Part shown: one piece after another, positions 33,027 to 42,394 of the stretch
Layout: each line of letters opens with the position of its first letter
Numbering within the stretch: position 1 is the stretch's first letter
NCBI RefSeq assembly: GCF_021730445.1
Contig: NZ_JADNRM010000003.1
Location: forward strand, 190,960 to 254,959
Direction of reading: 5' to 3'
Source of the DNA: Phocaeicola faecalis
GTDB taxonomy: Bacteria > Bacteroidota > Bacteroidia > Bacteroidales > Bacteroidaceae
Length of the DNA stretch: 64,000 nt
Program-made: the position numbers and the translations under genes
The notes under the pieces: model-generated
What the model was told of the DNA's origin: nothing
Databases searched by the model: none
Seen by the model: the letters and a program-made list of their open reading frames with translations, nothing else

Positions 33027-34073
33027 TTATTCGTTCATGTAATCCACTATCTGCCTAAACACATCACCTGCCATTAATCCACCACTTGCAGGTAGTCCAT
33101 TTTTATGAATGGAAACAATGATAGAATATTGGGGAGCATTGGTAGGGAAGTAACCACAGAACTCTACAATATAGCTTCCATCTTCAAGCTGTACTGTTCC
33201 TGTTTCACCTGCTACCTGTACGTTATCAGACTTGGCTGATTGCGCTAAGCCATCAGTTACCACATATTCCAATGCCTGTTTCAGACTGTCAATGTTGGCT
33301 TGACTTGCTATCTGTGGATTGATAACTGTTGTACTGTCTTTGTAAAGTTGAGGTTGTACCATCTTTCCACTATTAGCAATAGCATTATAAAAGGTTAGCA
33401 TTTGTATAGGGGTAATAGTTTGATTATATCCAATGCAGAACCATGCAAAAGCCGTATTACTCCAACCACTATCTTTAGGAGTAACAAAGTATGCAGGTTT
33501 CAAATTAGCTATTCCTGCGATGCTGTCTGGTTTACCATAATTCACCTTATTCAACAGATTGAAGTATGCTTGTGCATCATCTCCAAATGCTTTCTCCGTT
33601 GTTTTATAAACAGCAATGTTTGAACTTGAAGCTAAACCTTGCTTGATAGAGATTTCACCATATCCACCTCTATGCCAATTATGGTCTTTAAGTTCTCTGC
33701 CATGAACAGAGTAGATTCCACTTCCAACATCGACCTTATCAGATAGGTTTACTTTCCCTGTTTCTAATGCTGCCAATAGTGATATTGGGTGCATAAGACT
33801 TGTTGGTCGTTGTACAGAGAAGTTCTCGCAGGGTTGATAGTTGGCACTATCTTTCCTTGTAAGTCCAATCAGAGCCTTGATTTGCCCTGTTTGAACTTCC
33901 ATAATGATAACTTGCCCAGATAAGGCATTGAGTTCAGATAGTTTACTTTCTAAGATAGAGGTCGCTTTCACTTGTAAAGTGCTGTCTATGGTGGATGTTA
34001 GTTCTACTTTATGCTGCTTGGTTTGGCATGAAGTAAAGCATATTGTCGCAAGAATAATTATATAGGTTCTCAT
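33027..34073 (-). CDS. Penicillin-binding-protein-like lipoprotein with altered active-site motifs
   Basis: 348 aa from ATG 34073, chosen because MRTYIIILATICFTSC is a lipoprotein signal; the frame opens 12 codons earlier. The transpeptidase fold is recognisable: RPTSLMHPISLLAALE, YGEISIKQGLASSSNIAVYK, YNQTITPIQMLTFYNAIANSGKMVQP and VAGETGTVQ. The expected SxxK is S92-L-M-H95 and the expected KTG is E-T-G, while SSN is intact. Loss of both Lys residues argues against normal acylation. It may bind without catalysing. Last gene of a five-gene operon. Confidence 0.75.
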   Translation of the reverse strand: MRTYIIILATICFTSCQTKQHKVELTSTIDSTLQVKATSILESKLSELNALSGQVIIMEVQTGQIKALIGLTRKDSANYQPCENFSVQRPTSLMHPISLLAALETGKVNLSDKVDVGSGIYSVHGRELKDHNWHRGGYGEISIKQGLASSSNIAVYKTTEKAFGDDAQAYFNLLNKVNYGKPDSIAGIANLKPAYFVTPKDSGWSNTAFAWFCIGYNQTITPIQMLTFYNAIANSGKMVQPQLYKDSTTVINPQIASQANIDSLKQALEYVVTDGLAQSAKSDNVQVAGETGTVQLEDGSYIVEFCGYFPTNAPQYSIIVSIHKNGLPASGGLMAGDVFRQIVDYMNE

Positions 34074-34120
34074 AGTTGCCTTATTTGTAAACATCAACAA
34101 AGTTGTCACATGGTTATATA

Positions 34121-34426
34121 TTATGCTCCTTGTTCTTTAAGTCCCACATCTAAATCATCCAATATGGACTTTATGAATGAAAATAACTCCATTGTGGTAG
34201 CCTGTCTTCCTTTGAACCTGTAAGATGCTATGGATGCGGCACTGCTACTTGATATGGTTTCTTGTAACTCCATGAATTGTTTCTTTAGGATGCGCCATTC
34301 CACTCGTATCTGTTGAAGTGGAGAACCACATTCCATACTATAGTAAATGATGTCAAATTGAACTTCCATTTCCTTTAGAAGCTGATTAGCTCGATTCACT
34401 GTCTTGTAAGCATTGAATAATCCCAT
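34121..34426 (-). CDS. Small helical protein in the PBP-like operon
   Basis: 101 aa, not recognised. Helical with a central SSSSAASIASYRFKG linker; no signal peptide or membrane segment. 4 bp after the previous gene and 47 bp before the lipoprotein start used here. Function unknown; probable cytoplasmic partner of the TerB-like proteins. Confidence 0.55.
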   Translation of the reverse strand: MGLFNAYKTVNRANQLLKEMEVQFDIIYYSMECGSPLQQIRVEWRILKKQFMELQETISSSSAASIASYRFKGRQATTMELFSFIKSILDDLDVGLKEQGA

Positions 34427-34430
34427 GTCA

Positions 34431-34787
34431 TTATAGTTTTAATATTTCTAAAATTGCTATAGCCTTGTTTCTCAATTCAAGAGAAAAATTCAAGTGATAA
34501 AGTCTATTAACCTTTTCATCCCATAGCTTAATGGCAAACAACGCTCCTAATGCACAAGTGTATTGGGAGCTAAAGATAAAGTATGGAATTGTATTAAGAG
34601 TAGTCAGAAAGTCATGTGCAGTAGGTGCTAATTCTAACTGTAATGATTTACCATATAGTTCTGCTAACTTGTTTGAGCTACAGACTTTATCATAGACCTT
34701 CTTAAACTTCTCCACTCCATTGTGGCGTATGTATTCATTAGAGAAACCATCTATAACTTCTTCTAATGTGTTTGCTAAGAATTCCAT
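34431..34787 (-). CDS. Small helical protein in the PBP-like operon
   Basis: 118 aa, not recognised. All-helical, about the size of a TerB-like unit (EFLANTLEEVIDGFSNEYIRHNGVEKFKKVYDKVC, then LAPTAHDFLTTLNTIPYFIFSSQY). No signal peptide. 42 bp after the TerB-like gene. Function unknown. Confidence 0.55.
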   Translation of the reverse strand: MEFLANTLEEVIDGFSNEYIRHNGVEKFKKVYDKVCSSNKLAELYGKSLQLELAPTAHDFLTTLNTIPYFIFSSQYTCALGALFAIKLWDEKVNRLYHLNFSLELRNKAIAILEILKL

Positions 34788-34829
34788 ATATGTTTAATTC
34801 TGTTCTTGATAGTAATTGTATTAGGAATC

Positions 34830-35174
34830 TTAAACCAAAGGAGGTAGATTGTACATCTTAACCATATAATGTAGTGCTTTAAGTTCCATTTCATTAATTA
34901 CTTCATCTACTGTTGCCATTTCAACAAGTAATTTGTGTATCATAAGTTTCTTCTGAAAATCCAAGTTACTAATCAATGTCTGAACCTCTTCTTCTTTCAT
35001 TAGGGCGGCTTCTTCGATTATTCCACCTAAGAAATCCTCCAAACTAAAGCAAAGAGCTTTACTTGCTATTTCACTGAGTAGGCGATTCTCAAGAGAACCT
35101 CTACGTCCATCTGCATTTGCGATTATTATCAATGTATGTAATATCGCTAATCTTTCTTTTGTGCTAAGTGACAT
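34830..35174 (-). CDS. TerB-like helical protein
   Basis: 114 aa. ERLAILHTLIIIANADGRRGSLENRLLSEIASK followed by LLVEMATVDEVINEMELKALHYMVKMYNLPP is a TerB-like pattern (IIxANADG...E and MATVDEVINEMEL). TerB-fold proteins occur in stress and defence systems, often with membrane or surface components. Second gene of the operon. Confidence 0.6.
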   Translation of the reverse strand: MSLSTKERLAILHTLIIIANADGRRGSLENRLLSEIASKALCFSLEDFLGGIIEEAALMKEEEVQTLISNLDFQKKLMIHKLLVEMATVDEVINEMELKALHYMVKMYNLPPLV

Positions 35175-35262
35175 ATTGTTAAATATTAATCCATCCCTAT
35201 TCTTTTGGGGAAATTGTTATAATTAAAGCGTAAGGAATAGTAATATTTGGGTATTACTACGC

Positions 35263-35574
35263 TTATAAGTCTAATATCTTCTTTACGTTTTGAGCTAACT
35301 TATATCTAAAACTACCAACAGCGTCACAAGTAGCGATTTTATTAATCCATTCAAAGACTACCTTGCGCTTTGAGTAATCCATATTGTGTAAAACTATGAA
35401 AGCCTCTCTGGGAGATAACTGTGCGGATTGATTTGACATCTCTGGTGAAATTGAAAACTTATCATTTGCATCTAATAAGATACTGAGTGGCTTTCCTGTA
35501 GGATAAGACTGCTCTCCATATGCAGCTGCTCTAAGGATTGCACTAAATGCGATTAATTCTTTACTTGTAAACAT
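35263..35574 (-). CDS. Small TerB-related protein, first gene of the PBP-like operon
   Basis: 103 aa. SKELIAFSAILRAAAYGEQSYPTGKPLSILLDANDKFSI and MDYSKRKVVFEWINKIATCDAVGSFRYKLAQNVKKIL resemble the neighbouring TerB-like protein in length and helix order (both have a DYSKRKVVF/DFQKKLMIH-type helix). Probably a diverged paralogue. Function unknown. Confidence 0.5.
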   Translation of the reverse strand: MFTSKELIAFSAILRAAAYGEQSYPTGKPLSILLDANDKFSISPEMSNQSAQLSPREAFIVLHNMDYSKRKVVFEWINKIATCDAVGSFRYKLAQNVKKILDL

Positions 35575-36328
35575 AGATTCGAAATTGTGCCCACTTGTTC
35601 CCTTAGTAAGCGATTAAACACAAAGAGGACGTGGAAACTACTGAATATTATCTTATTGAGGCTCTCGACTGCCCAGCACAAATAATAAACAATAGTCCAC
35701 GTCCCTATGCAGTTAATCCATTCAAAAGTATGAATGATATGTAACAACAATCAAGACGTGGACGTTCTTGCCTACTACCCTTGTGCTTTGAAACTGTCGA
35801 GATTTCAATAAGGGATAATATTTAAAACGTCCTTCGTTAGCTAATATGTCCTTCCAGTCTTTAACGCATTAGGTGTCTGGAATTGGCACAAAGTTACGAA
35901 ATTCGTTTGAATGGCAAGAACTTATTGTTTATAAAATGTTGAGACAAGCCTAAAGTTAAGTAGTTTAGGTAGGTAGTAAATCCACTTCTGCCCTTATAAG
36001 TGTAAAATTCTCCACTTCTGCACCTGCCTTGAATTTTCATCTTTAAGTCAACATATTGTTGGTGATTTACAATTGGCTATCTTCGACATAAGTTTTAAGA
36101 CTTTAGATGTATATGGATTCTTGTAATTAGTGTAATTGACCTTATTATATAAGGGATAAAAACCAAACTTTTAAATAATGAACTTTAGATGCTTCTTAAC
36201 TTAATATTTGAGATGTACCTTATATATAAGGTGTAGGTGATTATTTCTCCGTTTGAAATTTTAGGGTAGGACAAAGTCAGATTGGGGTATATAAAGCTAA
36301 CCTTGCTCTGGTTTTGTCCTACCTATGA
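35575..36328. other. 750-bp gap with repeated GACGTGGA motifs and a large inverted repeat
   Basis: No convincing gene. GGACGTGGA near 35626, its inverse TCCACGTCC near 35695 and GACGTGGAC near 35756 form possible hairpins. TCCACTTCTGC occurs twice (about 35978-36025). An 11-bp perfect inverted repeat lies at 36265-36323. ACTTTAGATGCTTCT near 36182 recurs near 39362. Confidence 0.5.
36265..36323. repeat. 11-bp perfect inverted repeat beside the small recombinase
   Basis: GGTAGGACAAA (36265-36275) and TTTGTCCTACC (36313-36323), 37-bp loop, 5 bp from the recombinase stop. Could be a terminator-like structure or a recombination site. Confidence 0.55.
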
Positions 36329-36916
36329 TTAGAAACCCAAACATTCATAAGTCTGCAAGATTTCTTCCTGCCTTAGCCCCAAGTATCTCTTAGTAATAGC
36401 TACTGAACTATGATTAAACAGTTCCATCAGCTTTACCAAAGCAAGCTCTGCATTATCACTGTTCATATTATAGACCTGCCTGCCAAATGTCTTTCTAAGG
36501 GAATGGCAGCTAAAGTTCTTAATCTTTAACCTGTACTTCTTCTTCACCTCTTTAAGAATTATGTTAATTCTCTGAACTGTGAAGATTGTACCTTTCTGAC
36601 TTACTAAGATAGGTGCATTGATGCCAATAGGATTTATATGCTCGTAGCACTCTTTGATATGTTGTTGTAATTGGGGATTCAGTCTGATAGTTCTTACCTT
36701 GCCTGTCTTTTTCTCAATTACTGTAAACTCGTCAGCACCTAATATCTGCTTCCATCTTAGAGATAGAATATCAGATATTCTTAAACCTGTGAAGCATCCC
36801 AAAGCTATAAGGAGCGAGATTTTATAATTCTCGTCTTTGGTTAACTTCCTTATGAGGTTCATTGCATCAGACCATATAAGATAGTCTGCCGTTGTGCTTG
36901 AATATTTAAGTGACAT
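36329..36916 (-). CDS. Short tyrosine recombinase (catalytic domain only)
   Basis: 195 aa. Complete active site: R46 (GLRISD), K70/K73 (EKKTGK), H138-S-L-R141, H169 (FNHSS) and Y178 (KRYLGL). There is no arm-binding or SAM-like domain beyond a short N-terminal segment, so it is of the size of DNA invertases and XerC-like minimal recombinases of mobile elements. Unlike the two long integrases here, it keeps the first Arg. Stands alone; substrate sites unknown. The duplicated GAAGTGAATATTA upstream (about 36947 and 37015) could bind it. Confidence 0.85.
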   Translation of the reverse strand: MSLKYSSTTADYLIWSDAMNLIRKLTKDENYKISLLIALGCFTGLRISDILSLRWKQILGADEFTVIEKKTGKVRTIRLNPQLQQHIKECYEHINPIGINAPILVSQKGTIFTVQRINIILKEVKKKYRLKIKNFSCHSLRKTFGRQVYNMNSDNAELALVKLMELFNHSSVAITKRYLGLRQEEILQTYECLGF

Positions 36917-37088
36917 AATGTTCTGTTTTATATGTTAATGAATAGAAGTGAATATTAATTCTGAGTTGGATTTACTAACTCATTGATTACTAAAGGGAAA
37001 TTCACTAATAGTAGAAGTGAATATTATTAAGCAAGGACACCCAACTTGGAAATTGAATGTCCTTTACCTTGTTATATATGAGAACAGC

Positions 37089-37535
37089 TTACAATTGTCC
37101 TTCATCAGAGAAGCTGTAATATCCTGTATCTGTAAGAATGAGGTGGTCTATTACTGTAATTCTCATAAGTTGGGCTGCATCTTTGACCTGCTTCGTTGTC
37201 TCCATATCTTGCCTGCTTGGTTTCAGATTACCGCTTGGGTGGTTATGTGCAAGAATGATAGCTACTGAATTGGTAAGCAATGCTGCCTGTAAAATAACTC
37301 TGACATCAACATCTGTTGTAGTCAATCCTCCTTCTGATATAAGAGTGTAACCCAAGACTTGATTGACTTGGTTAAGAAATAAGACTTTAAAGTATTCCTT
37401 GTAACAGATAGTTCCCTCTCTATATGTAGGGAGCAAATATTTATAAGCATCTTCTGAACTTATAATCTTATGCAGATTCTTGAATTTGGGTTTGTAGTAT
37501 AGCTCCACTTCACCCACTTTATAATCTATATCCAT
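37089..37535 (-). CDS. RadC/JAB-domain protein
   Basis: 148 aa. JAMM metal motif H97-N-H99-PSGNLKPSRQ-D110 with SVAIILAHNHPSG, and the ending VIDHLILTDTGYYSFSDEG, as in RadC-family proteins found on most Bacteroides mobile elements. The N-terminal helix-hairpin-helix part of chromosomal RadC is absent. Role in mobile DNA is not established. Stop 11 bp from the next gene, co-directional. Confidence 0.9.
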   Translation of the reverse strand: MDIDYKVGEVELYYKPKFKNLHKIISSEDAYKYLLPTYREGTICYKEYFKVLFLNQVNQVLGYTLISEGGLTTTDVDVRVILQAALLTNSVAIILAHNHPSGNLKPSRQDMETTKQVKDAAQLMRITVIDHLILTDTGYYSFSDEGQL

Positions 37536-37546
37536 AATGTCAAGTA

Positions 37547-37822
37547 TTAGAATGGTCTATCTCCATATTCGTAAACGATGATAGAATGGCAAACTCTATC
37601 ATAGAATGAGAACCCACAGCAAGTGTGGAAGTAGCTTTCATAAACTGCCGCATATTCACCATGCTGCCTGCTGTTCCTATCTAAGAATGAATCAAACTTA
37701 TGTAGCCAATATTTGATGGCTTGCAAGCGTTTGATGTATTGTAGATTGTTCTCACAGTAACACAACTTCTCCTGTAAAGAGATTATGTGATTAATTGCGT
37801 TTTCAATATCATTAGTATTCAT
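37547..37822 (-). CDS. Small hypothetical protein
   Basis: 91 aa, not recognised. Coiled-coil-like first half (INHIISLQEKLCYCENNLQYIKRLQAIKYWLHKF) and a Cys/aromatic-rich C terminus (YFHTCCGFSFYDRVCHS). Directly precedes the RadC gene (11 bp). Confidence 0.55.
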   Translation of the reverse strand: MNTNDIENAINHIISLQEKLCYCENNLQYIKRLQAIKYWLHKFDSFLDRNSRQHGEYAAVYESYFHTCCGFSFYDRVCHSIIVYEYGDRPF

Positions 37823-37908
37823 AATGTATAATCTTTTAATAGGTTAGTAGATATAAAGAAAGGACACCAACTTAATGATGCCCTTTCCTCTCTCAATCAA
37901 CAATCCAC

Positions 37909-38928
37909 TCAGCCCAAGAACCAAGCGTATTCACTATCTCCTAATTTGGCACGTTGTATGCCTTGTACAAACTCTGTGCAGTTAAGATTCCTCTCCAAGA
38001 AGTTATCTATGTAACTTGACTTTACAGAACCATTGAGCAAGTTAAGCAACTGCCAACCTGTAATGCTGTCCCCTGTACTTTTGAAGTTTGCATCTGAAAC
38101 GAATGCTCTACAAGCCGCATTAATCTGACTGTCTCCCAACAATAGACGAGGTAAGCGTTTCTGTTGGTTGGGTGTAAGAGCTTGGTATAGTCTCATCCTG
38201 CCTATTATTTGGCAGAACTCGCTTGTAGAGATTGACATCTGCCCAAGTGTTCTTAATAGGTGCAGGTCTTTGGATGGGTTGTAGGCATGGAACAAATTCA
38301 AAGCTGCTGCATATAGTTCCTGTACGCTTAGAACTTCTATCTTATCCTGCAAGCCGTCAGTGGTGAGCATTAAATTTGAGCACACACGATTCCTAAAACC
38401 TATGAAGATTTTAAATCTCTCAACAGACTTCTTGCTGTACAGGTTAATCTCGTTATATGCCCTTACTCCACCAATGGATAATGCCAAACGATTACCGTAT
38501 TCATCATGTACAATGGATGGGATTTCAAAGCAAAAGCACATTCTCTGGTAGAACAATGTTTTCTCTGCATCAGTCAGTTCAGAAGCCTTCTTGCCTAATG
38601 CACTTGGTATTCTTCCATTGATAGGGTGTGATATTCTAATCTCTGGCATATCAAACTGCTCTCCATTGAAGTAGTCTTTGGCAGCATCCACCACTGCACC
38701 TATAAAGGATTGGTGGCTAATGGTTTCCTCCATTGACGCAAAACTGGGAATGATGCAGTCTTGTTGTAGGTGCTGCAAGGTTACTTCCTGTGTGTTGGCT
38801 TCAATGAAATGATTCACTCTCTTGGGTGTTGCAACTTCTTCCATAATGATTGCTTCTTCTGCAAACTCACCCATGTTTAATGATTCTCTACGCTGTGCCA
38901 TAGCTGGCATAATTACTAAATCTCTCAT
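37909..38928 (-). CDS. DUF3871-family protein
   Basis: 339 aa. Matches what I recall of DUF3871: an N-terminal variable part, then ISHPINGRIPSALGKKASELTDAEKTLFYQRMCFCFEIPSI, GGVRAYNEINLYSKKSVERFKIFIGF and a C-terminal WFLG. Common on Bacteroides islands; biochemical function unknown. Upstream gap is 0.5 kb. Confidence 0.75.
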   Translation of the reverse strand: MRDLVIMPAMAQRRESLNMGEFAEEAIIMEEVATPKRVNHFIEANTQEVTLQHLQQDCIIPSFASMEETISHQSFIGAVVDAAKDYFNGEQFDMPEIRISHPINGRIPSALGKKASELTDAEKTLFYQRMCFCFEIPSIVHDEYGNRLALSIGGVRAYNEINLYSKKSVERFKIFIGFRNRVCSNLMLTTDGLQDKIEVLSVQELYAAALNLFHAYNPSKDLHLLRTLGQMSISTSEFCQIIGRMRLYQALTPNQQKRLPRLLLGDSQINAACRAFVSDANFKSTGDSITGWQLLNLLNGSVKSSYIDNFLERNLNCTEFVQGIQRAKLGDSEYAWFLG

Positions 38929-39459
38929 AATGAAATTGAATTAAATGGTTATTGATTGATGAATAGCGGTAAGCGACAATCTTGCTGTAGTTATCATGCA
39001 GTTTCCTACATTTAAGATGATACCACATACCGCTAAATAGCTATAAGTGTTATATCATTAGGATATTTTACATATATGGCTATTTTGTGTTATTCCCTAA
39101 GTATCATTAAATGGAGGTTGGGAGTAATAGTAAATTATAGCTTGGCTATGGTAATAGTGCATCGTGCCATCCTTCTGATTAATAAGAATGCTTACTATTA
39201 TTGATGATTTGGAACTAATCTCTAAAGCATTCTTTTTATTTAAGAGCTATGAGGGGGTGTTTATGTGGGTAGGGGTGTCTCGTGCATAACTCTGATGGTT
39301 TTAAATTGGCATTATAAAATAGCGTTCATAAGGTCTGCTTACCCCTAATCTTAGAAATTTCACTTTAGATGCTTCTAAAGCCAGAATAAGGCAGATTGGG
39401 GATTATTCGTACTATCTCTTAATATATTAATAAACAGTATGAAAAATCCCCATGTCCTG
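38929..39459. other. 530-bp gap
   Basis: No gene seen. AGCGGTA (38966) and TACCGCT (39027) form an inverted repeat about 60 bp apart just before the DUF3871 gene. ACTTTAGATGCTTCT and CAGATTGGGG near 39362-39400 recur in the 35.9-36.3 kb gap, so the two gaps share short blocks. Confidence 0.45.
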
Positions 39460-40122
39460 TTATTTGGACTTGAAACCTATCTTAATCACGTTTTTTGAGT
39501 TGGTGGGATTCCACTCCTTACATTGCTTGGCAATATCATTGCCTAATAATAGTTCTTTAAGAGTAAGCTCTATCCCTTTGGGCAAGTATTTTAAGAGACC
39601 TGCACTATATAAATCCAGATTGTAACTCTCCACATTCTTCTTGCCCATTTCCAACTTATCAGCCAACTTATTGGGAGTAAGCAGTACCTTATTATCCTCT
39701 GCAATTAATAAGAGTTTGATATAATATCCTTTCACTTTAATATCCAAATTCACTTTAATAAAGAGGTGGGACAGGGTTATAAAGTTGGGATGCTCTATAG
39801 CCGAGATGCAGTAAAGGCTTCTCATTGTAAATTCAATAAGAGGATGGTTAATTGGTACTGGGTATCTCTTTCTTACCAACACTGCTTCTATATCCTTATT
39901 GAAGTTCTTTAATGCAGTTTCTTTCTCTCCTGTCCGTTTGGCTAAATCCTCAATTCTCCATCTGACCTTATAATAGTCATTTCTATATAAGGACAGACAG
40001 AAGAATCTGTACAGGTTAGATGGGTTGAGCTTATCCACGATAGACTTGTTAATGGTAGCATAATCTTGTCTAATTGTACTTATTCTGCCTTGTAATAGCC
40101 TTTGATTTATCTTCATATTCAT
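39460..40122 (-). CDS. Helical DNA-binding-like protein of island C
   Basis: 220 aa from ATG 40122 (MNMKINQRLLQGRIS); the frame is open 93 bp further but that part lies inside the next gene. Not recognised by name. Contains winged-helix-like stretches (WRIEDLAKRTGEKETALKNFNKDIEAVL and LTPNKLADKLEMGKKNVESYNLDLYSAGLLKYLP), as in replication initiators of mobile elements. Overlaps the 63-aa gene upstream by 53 bp. Confidence 0.55.
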   Translation of the reverse strand: MNMKINQRLLQGRISTIRQDYATINKSIVDKLNPSNLYRFFCLSLYRNDYYKVRWRIEDLAKRTGEKETALKNFNKDIEAVLVRKRYPVPINHPLIEFTMRSLYCISAIEHPNFITLSHLFIKVNLDIKVKGYYIKLLLIAEDNKVLLTPNKLADKLEMGKKNVESYNLDLYSAGLLKYLPKGIELTLKELLLGNDIAKQCKEWNPTNSKNVIKIGFKSK

Positions 40123-40261
40123 TAGTAACTGATTGAATATTGTTAGTAAATAGTAAATCTTTCTTCTCTCGTTCCATCTTGTAATAGTGAGCCGTACCAA
40201 AATATAGCTTGGCATCTTTCCTGTTATAAAAATTCTTCCCTGTTGGTAGATGGGTTATCAT
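40070..40261 (-). CDS. Small basic protein overlapping the 39460 gene
   Basis: 63 aa. MITHLPTGKNFYNRKDAKLYFGTAHYYKMEREKKDLLF has protein-like composition and ends inside the next gene, an overlap typical of translational coupling. Not recognised. Confidence 0.45.
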   Translation of the reverse strand: MITHLPTGKNFYNRKDAKLYFGTAHYYKMEREKKDLLFTNNIQSVTNEYEDKSKAITRQNKYN

Positions 40262-40282
40262 ATCAGTTTAAATATTAATTGA

Positions 40283-40456
40283 TTAATAAGCCAATCTCTG
40301 CAATGCAATATAGTAGGTAGTAACTTTACCATTTTTCTTCCTCCTTGTCTTTAGGTAGTTATTAAGATTAGCCCATAATCCAATATGAACCTTGTTATCT
40401 TTTACTCCCTGTTTAAGAGCCTTAGCCCTTATCTGTTCATAGGTAAATTCTTCCAT
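40283..40456 (-). CDS. Small protein of island C
   Basis: 57 aa from ATG 40456: MEEFTYEQIRAKALKQGVKDNKVHIGLWANLNNYLKTRRKKNGKVTTYYIALQRLAY. The start is chosen because codons before it look non-coding. Basic, helix-rich; function unknown. Confidence 0.5.
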   Translation of the reverse strand: MEEFTYEQIRAKALKQGVKDNKVHIGLWANLNNYLKTRRKKNGKVTTYYIALQRLAY

Positions 40457-40619
40457 TTTAGATATTCTAAATAGTTTGTAGTCCGTCAATCTGTGTGGTG
40501 GAATTATCTGTCTGTGGTACTGTAAAGGTAAGAACTTTATAGGTGGTGAACTAATGATAAGACCACAATTCAGAAGTATTAAGTAGGCAGGGAAACCTCT
40601 CACATTTCCCTGCTTCTTG

Positions 40620-40936
40620 TCAATCCTCCTTGTTATGTTCAAAACATAGGACTAAGTGTATAATTCCATTCTCATTCTTGAAAGCTATTCTTGGATTATT
40701 AACTTCCTTATATGTAATGGAAGTTATAATAATGGGGAACAGTTCATTTTCATTATAAAGTTTGAGACTATTTGCAATATATTCATTAGAACTATATTCT
40801 GGGAGAATGAACTGAACAGGTAGAGCTTGACATCATTGTATTGCTGCATTTTAGCTCTTAGTATTTCTTGCTTAGCAATTATTGCTTCGTAGATAGTGCT
40901 TAAATATAAACTGGATTGTATGATATATGGGTTCAT
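40620..40936 (-). pseudogene. Small island gene broken by a frameshift
   Basis: From ATG 40936 the frame reads MNPYIIQSSLYLSTIYEAII to KLYLFSSF. At about 40800 (the tctccc run on the minus strand) the protein-like sequence moves to another frame: EYSSNEYIANSLKLYNENEL, then FKNENGIIHLVLCFEHNKED, stop at 40620. Together about 105 codons. In the first frame translation would end at 40724. Confidence 0.6.
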
Positions 40937-41000
40937 TGTTTTATTATTTAGTTGGTTAAGAATAAAGCCCACCTGTCACATGGGCTTTATTGTTGATGGT

Positions 41001-42209
41001 TTATGCCGCCTGTTCTTCCTTAATTATTCCTTGATTCTTTAGATATTGAGTGAGCATTTCAGAATAAATAGTGTTCACATGGTCTGACTTTACTTCATTT
41101 ATAATTTTAATGCTGTTCTCATTCAATGCCTTTATGGTGTTAAGCACTTCATCTAATCCAATCTTCTTGTCTTCTCCATTCGGTGCGTAGTTGGCAAGTT
41201 GGGTGATTGCATCAATCATATAACGATGTCTGATAGTGTCTTTAGAAATCTTCATGTCACCTAAAGTTTTAATAATCTCATCTCCTACATTCAAGTCATA
41301 TTCTGCAAGTTTGGCTTCACAAACTCCCTGCATGGCACTGTTCCAGACTTTCAAACTTAGTGTCTTGCCAGAATTATAATATTTGGTGATTACGCTGATA
41401 TTGGCTTTCAGTTCCAATGCCTTTTGGAACACCTTTTTAAAGAATTCCTGCTGTGTGGCTAATGCTGCGTTACCAGCTTTCTCTAATCCATTGAAACCTC
41501 TGCTCAACACATTGTTCACTCCTCTGTATTCGCCAAACTCTTTCAATGATTTAAATTCCTTGATTCTTACATTCTCTATGGTCAGCTTGGTGTCATCCTT
41601 GACTATGGCATTGAGGTTGTGTTCGTGGTAGCTTGCCCATTGCCAATATCCGTTTGCATTATCAACAGGAACGTAAACATTGGGAGTATCTTTAGGTATG
41701 ATGTTCCCGTTAAGGTCTTTCAACTCAATGTCCGCGTTGTAAAACAGGGTGGCTTCCGTGATATAGAGAGGAACTTTATCAAAGTTCTTATTGGTTATCA
41801 AGTCCTTTCCACATTCGATGTTTACCTTGCTTACTGCCATGCTGTAAACAGATGTGGCGATGATGATTTCCTTTTGTTCTTTAGTGAAGATTATCTGCTC
41901 ATCTGTGTTGGCAACTTCATTCCACAATTCTATTTTAGCGGTTGGCAGTTCCACCATTTTAAGTGTTTCAAGATATGCAGTTTCAGCTCTGCCTACATTG
42001 ACTTGTGCGGACTTCTTGATATTGGCTTCTGCATCCTTGTTAGCTTCAAGCACGCTCTTGGCTTTTATCAATGTCTGGCGGGCTTCTCCCACTGCTTGCA
42101 GTTTAATCTCTGCTGATGTCATTCTTACTTCTTCCATATTGTCATCTTGGTTTAAAGATTTCATTTCATTATTTACCATCTCTACTGTTGTATTTACTGA
42201 ATTACTCAT
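41001..42209 (-). CDS. Hypothetical island protein
   Basis: 402 aa, not recognised. Acidic N terminus, coiled-coil region at about 30-85 (EIKLQAVGEARQTLIKAKSVLEANKDAEANI), a mixed central part with WQWASYHEHNLNAIV, and a helical C terminus. No signal peptide. A TAACTTTG -7 box lies 78 bp upstream on the minus strand (42287-42294). Possibly a structural or plasmid-maintenance-like protein; no basis for a firm function. Confidence 0.6.
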   Translation of the reverse strand: MSNSVNTTVEMVNNEMKSLNQDDNMEEVRMTSAEIKLQAVGEARQTLIKAKSVLEANKDAEANIKKSAQVNVGRAETAYLETLKMVELPTAKIELWNEVANTDEQIIFTKEQKEIIIATSVYSMAVSKVNIECGKDLITNKNFDKVPLYITEATLFYNADIELKDLNGNIIPKDTPNVYVPVDNANGYWQWASYHEHNLNAIVKDDTKLTIENVRIKEFKSLKEFGEYRGVNNVLSRGFNGLEKAGNAALATQQEFFKKVFQKALELKANISVITKYYNSGKTLSLKVWNSAMQGVCEAKLAEYDLNVGDEIIKTLGDMKISKDTIRHRYMIDAITQLANYAPNGEDKKIGLDEVLNTIKALNENSIKIINEVKSDHVNTIYSEMLTQYLKNQGIIKEEQAA

Positions 42210-42394
42210 AGTTTTAATTTTTTAATTTGTTATTACTGATTTTGTAACCATCAAACCTATGTACACTTGGTTATCTGATTACGCTGCAAAGTTATGATGT
42301 TCTCTTGTGGCGAATTGGTAAAGAATAGCTGTATGTTTAAGTGAGTTTTTTACCAAAGGAATCTCCCTTTGCGAAAGATTCCTTTGTAAGGAAT

